DNA from: a virus | Reading direction: 5' to 3' (one strand) | DNA length: 42,607 nt | IMG/VR virus record: IMGVR_UViG_3300020202_000133 | Location: 1-42,607 of that record | Shown here: piece by piece, positions 38,026 through 42,607 of the stretch | Position numbering within the stretch: the stretch's first letter is position 1 | Layout: every line of letters starts with the position of its first letter | Notes under the pieces: model-generated | Database searches by the model: none | Seen by the model: the letters and a program-made list of their open reading frames with translations, nothing else | Told to the model about the DNA's origin: nothing | Program-made: the position numbers and the translations under genes

Positions 38026-38912
38026 GGCTTCTTCTCCTCCGTGGTGGCGGGCGGGAGGGCGGCGCGGGCTGCCTCAAGCTCACCGTGGTTCTGAATCATC
38101 CCGCTATCGAAGGCTTTTTGCGCCATTGGCAGTACACCGCGCAACGCCTCCTCCGCCACGCGCAGCTTCTCCCGGAGCCGTTGATGAAGGGCTTTGGCAA
38201 AATCAAATCGTTCGATCACCAACCGCTCGACCTCGGCGGAGAGGCGGTCGCGGTCGGCTTCGAGGGCATCCTGTCGTTGCAGGCCGTTGCTGACCAGGTC
38301 ATGCATCTTTTCGTTCAGCTCATCCCGCTCCTTCTCCAGCCGGGCGACGGTGGCGCGGAGGTCGGCAATCTCGTGAGAGTCTCGAATCTTGTCGCCCTGG
38401 AAGCGGCGCACTTCCGCGAGGTCGCGGGCATTCTCCCTCCGCAACTCCTCGATGGTCGCTTGGGCGGAGGCGAGGTGGAGTTCGCACGCATCAGCCATCC
38501 GCTTCTGGGACTCGGCCATATGCGCTTGTCCATTAGCTCTGATCTCCAGCCACTCAATGTACGAGGGGTGATAGAGTTCGTAAGGACGTTTGTCGTCTTC
38601 GGGAACGCGCCACTTGTCCCTCCCTGCCTGCGTCGCCACGGGGGCGGGCCGACCAATTAGGAGCGAGGTCTTGTTTTCAATTTTCAACACTTCATCCAGG
38701 GACATATCCGCGAAAGGTTTGCCCTCCCCCGCAACCGGCGTGGGTGCGGAGTCGGGGAAGATGGTGGCGAGGATTTCATTGATACCGTGCTGCGCGGAGC
38801 GATATTCATCAGGCAATAGCCACTCGCGAAATCGGCCCTCCAGGTGGACGATAATAGCGTTCGCCGCCGCCCTGTGCTTATCGTTGGGCGTGGGGGTGGG
38901 TTGGGTGGTCAT
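38022..38912 (-). CDS. long coiled-coil protein, 296 aa
   Basis: The N-terminal domain has RFREWLLPDEYRSAQHGINE and WRVPEDDKRPYELYHPSYIE. From residue about 130 a very long coiled coil follows (SAQATIEELRRENARDLAEV, ATVARLEKERDELNEKMHDL, DRLSAEVERLVIERFDFAKA), ending in a helical domain. It is the largest accessory operon protein; possibly a structural or partner-capturing protein. Role unknown. Confidence 0.7.
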   Translation of the reverse strand: MTTQPTPTPNDKHRAAANAIIVHLEGRFREWLLPDEYRSAQHGINEILATIFPDSAPTPVAGEGKPFADMSLDEVLKIENKTSLLIGRPAPVATQAGRDKWRVPEDDKRPYELYHPSYIEWLEIRANGQAHMAESQKRMADACELHLASAQATIEELRRENARDLAEVRRFQGDKIRDSHEIADLRATVARLEKERDELNEKMHDLVSNGLQRQDALEADRDRLSAEVERLVIERFDFAKALHQRLREKLRVAEEALRGVLPMAQKAFDSGMIQNHGELEAARAALPPATTEEKKP

Positions 38913-39703
38913 GGTTGAAGGGCGGGTTCAGGGATTTCGACCGAGCAGCCGCAGCCGCCCCAGTCATTGCGGTCAAAGTCTTCGCCTGCTTCGATGCGCT
39001 CGCGGAGCATCTTGAGCGTGAGGGTTTTCTTTTTCCCGTCGCCGCGGCGGTCGTTGAGGATCGAGTAATCCTTACCGGTGGAGCGGCGGACGGCCTCCTC
39101 CTTCGCCTCGTGGAAGGCGTATCGTTCCGGCATGGTCCTGAGCAGGTGAGCGAAATGCGCCTGTCCAGCCTTCACACAGAAGCCGCCGCAGTTGTTATGC
39201 GGAAAGCCCAGGTCGTACAGCCGGGGCGGCTTAATCCCGATGGCGCGAAGCTCCGCGAGCATCCGACACTTATCCCAGATAGGCTCGTCCATCATCGGAA
39301 ACTCTACCCGCCACTTTGGTAGCGCGGCACGGGTCGGCGCAACGCGGTGTGTCTCTGTCCAGTCAATGCCGACGTAAACGATAGTGTCCGATGGATCGCA
39401 GTTTTTTTCGCGCCAAGCATCCAGTACCTCCCGCTTCAACTCCACCGAGCACACTGGGAAGCGGCTGTTTGCGAGCATGCCTTTGCGCTCGAAGAGTTCC
39501 CACACTGATTCGCCTTTCGAAAGGCGGGTAACGCCGACCCCGAGCTTGGCGCTGGCGTCCTCCAGGAATCGGTAGAGGTCCCAGTCCTCCATGAGCGTGT
39601 CGGCAAACAGCAGGACCACGTCCTCGGGCCCGTGCTTTTGAATCACCCGATGCGCCGCCCAGAATGAGCACGCCCCGCCGCTGAAATTGACCACATGCTT
39701 CAC
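38909..39703 (-). CDS. PAPS-reductase-like PP-loop ATPase, 264 aa
   Basis: GTG start (GTGA overlap). FSGGACSFWAA is the SGGxxS PP-loop that activates substrates by adenylation. VLLFADTLMEDWDLYRFLED, VCSVELKREVLDAW and a Cys set (NNCGGFCVKAGQ, GGCGCSVEIP) follow. The family includes PAPS reductases and the sulfur enzymes of DNA phosphorothioation (DndC type) and tRNA thiolation; the cysteines may hold a cluster. The substrate in this phage is unknown. It sits among accessory genes. Confidence 0.8.
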   Translation of the reverse strand: MKHVVNFSGGACSFWAAHRVIQKHGPEDVVLLFADTLMEDWDLYRFLEDASAKLGVGVTRLSKGESVWELFERKGMLANSRFPVCSVELKREVLDAWREKNCDPSDTIVYVGIDWTETHRVAPTRAALPKWRVEFPMMDEPIWDKCRMLAELRAIGIKPPRLYDLGFPHNNCGGFCVKAGQAHFAHLLRTMPERYAFHEAKEEAVRRSTGKDYSILNDRRGDGKKKTLTLKMLRERIEAGEDFDRNDWGGCGCSVEIPEPALQP

Positions 39704-40272
39704 GTCACCTTCCTCCCTTGGTTGGGGGCGCGGAGGCGGTTAATCTCGGCGCGGATGTTGCCGGCGACGGTGTGTGCATCCCCGTAGCAGCCCGACCCAG
39801 TAGTTGTGCCTACGGCAATTTTGATCGCAGCTTCCAGCCCACGCACAAAGTCCGCGCTCTCCTCCTCCCCATCGTTCGCCAGCAACGCTTGGAGGTTGGT
39901 GAGGGCGGTGCGGACATACTCCCGCGCATCGCACGCATGATTGCGGTAATCGGTCGCGCTGAACGGCTCGCTCGAGGCGCAACGCCCTAGGTGCATCTCG
40001 TTCGCGGTTTCAAGCGCCTCCACGGCCTCCCGGATCACGGCGCGGTCGGGGGAACTGCGAAGTTTGTTCAGTTCCTCGATGCAGTCCTTGAGTTGCGCAT
40101 TCACCCGCACCAACACCCAGTCCTCATTTCCGTGGAGGTCTTCACCCATTTTGATCCGGTCGGGGAAGCCCGCGTCCCGGAGCATCGAACGGAGGGTGTG
40201 GATTCTCCCGTTTAGCTCGTCGATCCGGCAGTGCAGGCGCTCCTGGTTGTGCTGTTCGTGTGGCTGGCTCAT
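39700..40272 (-). CDS. helical accessory protein, 190 aa
   Basis: A coiled coil at the start (HCRIDELNGRIHTLRSMLRD), then VNAQLKDCIEELNKLRSSPD and a helical tail (NLQALLANDGEEESADFVRG, HTVAGNIRAEINRLRAPN). Acidic, without known domain. Its short repeats of IREAVEALETANEM style recall other helical accessory proteins here. Confidence 0.6.
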   Translation of the reverse strand: MSQPHEQHNQERLHCRIDELNGRIHTLRSMLRDAGFPDRIKMGEDLHGNEDWVLVRVNAQLKDCIEELNKLRSSPDRAVIREAVEALETANEMHLGRCASSEPFSATDYRNHACDAREYVRTALTNLQALLANDGEEESADFVRGLEAAIKIAVGTTTGSGCYGDAHTVAGNIRAEINRLRAPNQGRKVT

Positions 40273-40778
40273 GCTCCCTCATTTTGCATGGCGGCGTCGA
40301 TGGCGGCGCGGAGTGTCCCGCCGAACGCCTTCATGCATGGTCGATCCTTTTGCATTCTAGCGTTAGTCCATACCTGCCACGCAGGGAACACGCCCACGCT
40401 TGAATCACCTTCTTCAAAGACCAGATCCAGCTCGTGCTTCTCCAACCAATCCAACCTCCGCGCCTCCTCCGACGCCTGAGTGAAGGGCAGGACGGCGGTG
40501 AGGAGTTCGTCGGTGGCCATGTCGATAATCGGAGTTAGGCGGGCTCCGCTGGACGCGAGGTTACATGCCTGAAACACCTTCTCACGAACCGCCTCCCGCA
40601 ACCCCGAGGGCGCGGGAGGACGACTCGCCTTTGCGGCAACCAGTCGATCAATGGCCGAGGCGCAGGCATATACATCAAACGCCGTGTACGCGCCTCCGAA
40701 TGCCGAGGCAATTTCGGCGCCGGTTTTATACTTCAGTTCGGCCCCTTCATTCGCGGGGGCGGGTGGTTGGGTGTTCAT
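40269..40778 (-). CDS. Eac-like accessory protein, 169 aa
   Basis: The C-terminal half, RRLDWLEKHELDLVFEEGDS then VFPAWQVW, and GTLRAAIDAAMQNEG, follows a pattern I know from small lambdoid phage proteins (Eac type): RLDWLE...W.V......LR.AIDAAM. The N-terminal half (LKYKTGAEIASAFGGAYTAF) differs. Function of the family is unknown. Confidence 0.6.
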   Translation of the reverse strand: MNTQPPAPANEGAELKYKTGAEIASAFGGAYTAFDVYACASAIDRLVAAKASRPPAPSGLREAVREKVFQACNLASSGARLTPIIDMATDELLTAVLPFTQASEEARRLDWLEKHELDLVFEEGDSSVGVFPAWQVWTNARMQKDRPCMKAFGGTLRAAIDAAMQNEGA

Positions 40779-41020
40779 GGTATTTTGTCCGCCGCCAGTG
40801 TCGGATATAGGCGAAGCGGGATGCAGAGTTTGTTGAGGGTCGAAATTTGGAAATCGGCCCCGCGTTCGATTCTGGATGGGCCGCCCTTTGAAATACCGGC
40901 AAGTTCAGCGAGTTTGGGGAGTGTTAGGCCGAGCTGTTTGCGCCGCAGTTTAATGAATTGCCCGTAATCCACGGGCATGAACCGCCGGTCGTCAGTGGCT
41001 ACTTTGAACGTGGCCTTCAT
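40775..41020 (-). CDS. XRE/Cro-type transcription regulator, 81 aa
   Basis: QFIKLRRKQLGLTLPKLAEL followed by AGISKGGPSRIERGADFQIS and TLNKLCIPLRL follows the Cro/CI helix-turn-helix (RRKQLGLTxxxLAxxAGIS...RIERG...), with a normal length. Deep inside the accessory operon, it could control it. Contact partner sites are unknown. Confidence 0.8.
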   Translation of the reverse strand: MKATFKVATDDRRFMPVDYGQFIKLRRKQLGLTLPKLAELAGISKGGPSRIERGADFQISTLNKLCIPLRLYPTLAADKIP

Positions 41021-41364
41021 GGTTGGCCCTCCCTCCCCTGCGCAGCATGACGCTCAAGGGAGCGGAGGCGTTCAATGGCGGGGCGAACGTGGTCGAACTC
41101 GGCAGCCTTGAACTTGGTGAAGTTCACGGTCCAAGTTCCATCGGGGCGGGTGCCAGTCGCCATGATAGAGGCAAGCGCACCCTCCAACGCTTGCCGCACC
41201 TCCAACACCTCCAGCGAGTCGGAGAGGAAGCGGAGCAACTCGGCTTGAGCCTGATCGGCCCCGTAATACGGTGGTGTCTTGCCGATACAGAAATCGTCCC
41301 GACTATTGATGATGGTCAGCGCCGCCTTCCGCGCCGCCTCCTCGATGCGTTGGATGGGGGTCAT
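41017..41364 (-). CDS. hypothetical protein, 115 aa
   Basis: The start at ATG 41364 is set by the ATGA overlap. MTPIQRIEEAARKAALTIIN, ALEGALASIMATGTRPDGTW, VNFTKFKAAEFDHVRPAIER make a mostly helical protein with a short beta hairpin; it looks like a small two-domain fold. Unknown. Confidence 0.6.
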   Translation of the reverse strand: MTPIQRIEEAARKAALTIINSRDDFCIGKTPPYYGADQAQAELLRFLSDSLEVLEVRQALEGALASIMATGTRPDGTWTVNFTKFKAAEFDHVRPAIERLRSLERHAAQGREGQP

Positions 41365-41537
41365 TTGTCTTGCTCCTTTTTGACCAAGGCTTGCGCGTAG
41401 GCGATGTAGTTGCCTGTTGAGTGAGAGATGCTGACTCCGCCGACCAACTCCCATCCTTGTGCCAGCGCCTGCTGAACACGTTTCTCGAACGTGCCCTGGG
41501 CATACTCCTCCATGATGACTTGATATGAGATTTTCAT
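41361..41537 (-). CDS. DUF1737-like protein, 58 aa
   Basis: MKISYQVIMEEYAQGTFEKR and VQQALAQGWELVGGVSISHS then YIAYAQALVKKEQDK: pattern V......GWELVGGVS......Y.QALVK of the small DUF1737 family, which occurs in phages and bacteria with unknown role. The start at 41537 is set by ATGA coupling. Confidence 0.72.
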   Translation of the reverse strand: MKISYQVIMEEYAQGTFEKRVQQALAQGWELVGGVSISHSTGNYIAYAQALVKKEQDK

Positions 41538-41863
41538 TTCCCCTCCCCCTTGGTGGGCGCGGGCCAGTTGAGGGCGGATTGAAGGATGGCTTCGGCGCGG
41601 CGACGGAAGTACCTCCAGTGCTTCGACACCGACTCTTGTCGTGCCAGCTCGCGAGCTACCCGCTCCACCGCATCCGGGTAATCGCGCAGGTCGAAGACGA
41701 GGACGGGGTGAGTATGTGACGGCTCGTTGCACGAGTCCGCCCCTGATTTGATAGCGTAGAGCCGGATTGATGTAATGCCGTCGTCGGCGGGGTTGGTCCA
41801 CATCACTTTGCCCAGCTTCTTCCCCTTGGGGGCCGGGCGGGGACTGTTTGCGGGGGATTTCAT
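41534..41863 (-). CDS. hypothetical protein, 109 aa
   Basis: The start at ATG 41863 is set by the overlap with the previous stop. A basic start (SPRPAPKGKKLGKVMW) is followed by ITSIRLYAIKSGADSCNEPS, VLVFDLRDYPDAVERVAREL and a basic helix (SKHWRYFRRRAEAILQSALN). No family recognised. Confidence 0.6.
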   Translation of the reverse strand: MKSPANSPRPAPKGKKLGKVMWTNPADDGITSIRLYAIKSGADSCNEPSHTHPVLVFDLRDYPDAVERVARELARQESVSKHWRYFRRRAEAILQSALNWPAPTKGEGK

Positions 41864-42093
41864 TTGGCGGTGGTGAGTTGAATGATGTCGGCCTCCGATC
41901 CGTGCCACTCGATCGCGGCCTCCTTGGAATCGAAGACGGGAAGCCAGCGGTGCGGCCCCTCCTTGGGCGTCGGGCATTCGATCCCGGCGAACGTAACGGA
42001 ACTCCACGAGTGAGCCCTCATGACGACCCAAAGGGCCTTCGGCACCTTCGCCTCCTTCCGCTTGCGCTGGGGGTGGGATGTTGGGGTTGTCAT
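41860..42093 (-). CDS. hypothetical protein, 77 aa
   Basis: The start at ATG 42093 is set by ATGA coupling. A basic N-terminus (HPQRKRKEAKVPKALWVVMR) is followed by PVFDSKEAAIEWHGSEADII, a beta-alpha-beta-like unit as in small phage proteins that carry a DSKEAAxEW motif. Unknown. Confidence 0.6.
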   Translation of the reverse strand: MTTPTSHPQRKRKEAKVPKALWVVMRAHSWSSVTFAGIECPTPKEGPHRWLPVFDSKEAAIEWHGSEADIIQLTTAK

Positions 42094-42245
42094 CGGGTGA
42101 TCGCGAAGTAAATGACGTAGAACCACGAAAAGATGCCGTGGAGGATCGCCCACAGGATGGACTTGTTGACGGACCACGAGATGGAGACGGCGAGGGCGCA
42201 CCCCATGCCTATGCCACTACTGGCGGCTGTATTTTTGGCACTCAC
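42090..42245 (-). CDS. membrane protein, 51 aa
   Basis: GTG start (GTGA overlap with the previous stop). SGIGMGCALAVSISWSVNKS and ILWAILHGIFSWFYVIYFAI suggest one to two membrane helices with a basic end. Below 60 aa but coupled on both sides. Confidence 0.6.
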   Translation of the reverse strand: MSAKNTAASSGIGMGCALAVSISWSVNKSILWAILHGIFSWFYVIYFAITR

Positions 42246-42472
42246 GACTTCTCCCCCTTCTTCACCTTCCTGATATAGCCGCAGACGGTGTAGGTGATGG
42301 AGCCGGTGCGGTTCATTGCGGGCCGAAGCGCGATCTCACCAATGAGAATGCACGGGGCTTTTGTGTTGGCGCCCTCATGGTCAACGAAGTAATCGCCAGC
42401 CTGAACAACCTCGTCTTCTTCCAACCACCGCCACCCCTTCTTCGGCGTCGGGATTCTGTGGGTGGTTTTCAT
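42242..42472 (-). CDS. hypothetical protein, 76 aa
   Basis: The start at ATG 42472 is set by ATGA coupling with the terminal gene. RIPTPKKGWRWLEEDEVVQA and GDYFVDHEGANTKAPCILIG then IALRPAMNRTGSITYTVCGY, with a basic end. The W-x-L-x-x-D-E-x-V-x-x-G-D-Y pattern is common in small phage proteins of unknown role. Confidence 0.65.
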   Translation of the reverse strand: MKTTHRIPTPKKGWRWLEEDEVVQAGDYFVDHEGANTKAPCILIGEIALRPAMNRTGSITYTVCGYIRKVKKGEKS

Positions 42473-42606
42473 GGGGTGGGGTCCGGCAGATCCCGCAGCG
42501 CCGCCAGGATGCGGGCCTTGGGGGTGTGTTGCTGATACTCTAAACAATAGCCATCATTGATTGGAGCGACTCGAAGAAACGTGATGCCGGCAGCTTCAAA
42601 TAACAC
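42469..42606 (-). CDS. 3' part of the small gene that starts at position 38
   Basis: An open frame enters from the right end (VLFEAAGITFLRVAPINDGY, then CLEYQQHTPKARILAALRDL) and ends at TGA 42469, overlapping the next ATG as ATGA. The frame agrees exactly with the 5' part at 38-1. Read as one gene across the ends, the product is 58 aa. Confidence 0.7.
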   Translation of the reverse strand: MLFEAAGITFLRVAPINDGYCLEYQQHTPKARILAALRDLPDPTP

Positions 42607-42607
42607 G

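Noticed and set aside
1-42607. tRNA genes and CRISPR arrays
   Set aside because: I saw no cloverleaf with a GTTCRANYC arm outside coding sequence and no regularly spaced repeats with spacers.

Overview
The window reads as the genome of a tailed temperate phage, most likely of podovirus type. It has a large terminase, a 719-residue portal, a scaffold, an SU10/DUF5309-like major capsid protein, large internal-virion-like proteins and no recognisable tape measure or tail tube. It also has a tyrosine integrase, an excisionase-like protein and an Erf/SSB recombination set, but no DNA polymerase or helicase. The integrase C-terminus and the general gene style recall phages of Verrucomicrobia; that host guess is weak. 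Very few structural genes have a Shine-Dalgarno sequence, which also suggests a host phylum that uses it little. The two window ends join in frame through one small gene, so 42,607 bp is probably one complete circular (or circularly permuted) genome.

Layout. (1) A minus-strand operon of about two dozen small, mostly unknown genes starts near 2050, runs left across the window ends and finishes at 36384; nearly every junction is an ATGA or GTGA overlap. (2) 2169-4883 (+): a Tat-signal protein, a possible small terminase, an HNH nuclease, and two unknowns, one of them secreted. (3) 4867-6762 (-): a cargo set with a zinc ribbon, a GT-A glycosyltransferase-like protein, a SAM methyltransferase and a small protein. 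(4) 6854-26309 (+): packaging, head, adaptor, virion and fibre proteins, holin-like membrane proteins, a metallophosphoesterase and two tiny genes, closed by a stem-loop. (5) 32420-26433 (-): small regulators, membrane proteins, Erf, SSB, an HNH nuclease, a DnaT-like protein, a SWIM zinc protein, an excisionase-like protein, a phage ABA-sandwich protein and a RusA-like resolvase. (6) 32503-35105 (+): regulator, integrase and two small genes. (7) 35106-35853: a gene-free stretch packed with perfect hairpins, followed by an HNH nuclease.

How it works together. Packaging and virion genes form one late block preceded by repeated (T/G)ACTACCC elements that also occur at other operon borders and may be phage-specific control sites. 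The recombination block supplies annealing (Erf), ssDNA binding, nucleases and a resolvase. Lysogeny control probably lies at 32420-32503, where two short DNA-binding-type genes diverge over a 19-bp palindrome next to the integrase. The most unusual items are the roughly 690-nt structured-RNA candidate at 35159-35846, the (T/G)ACTACCC element, the adaptor protein with inserted carbohydrate-binding-like domains, and the long cryptic accessory operon.
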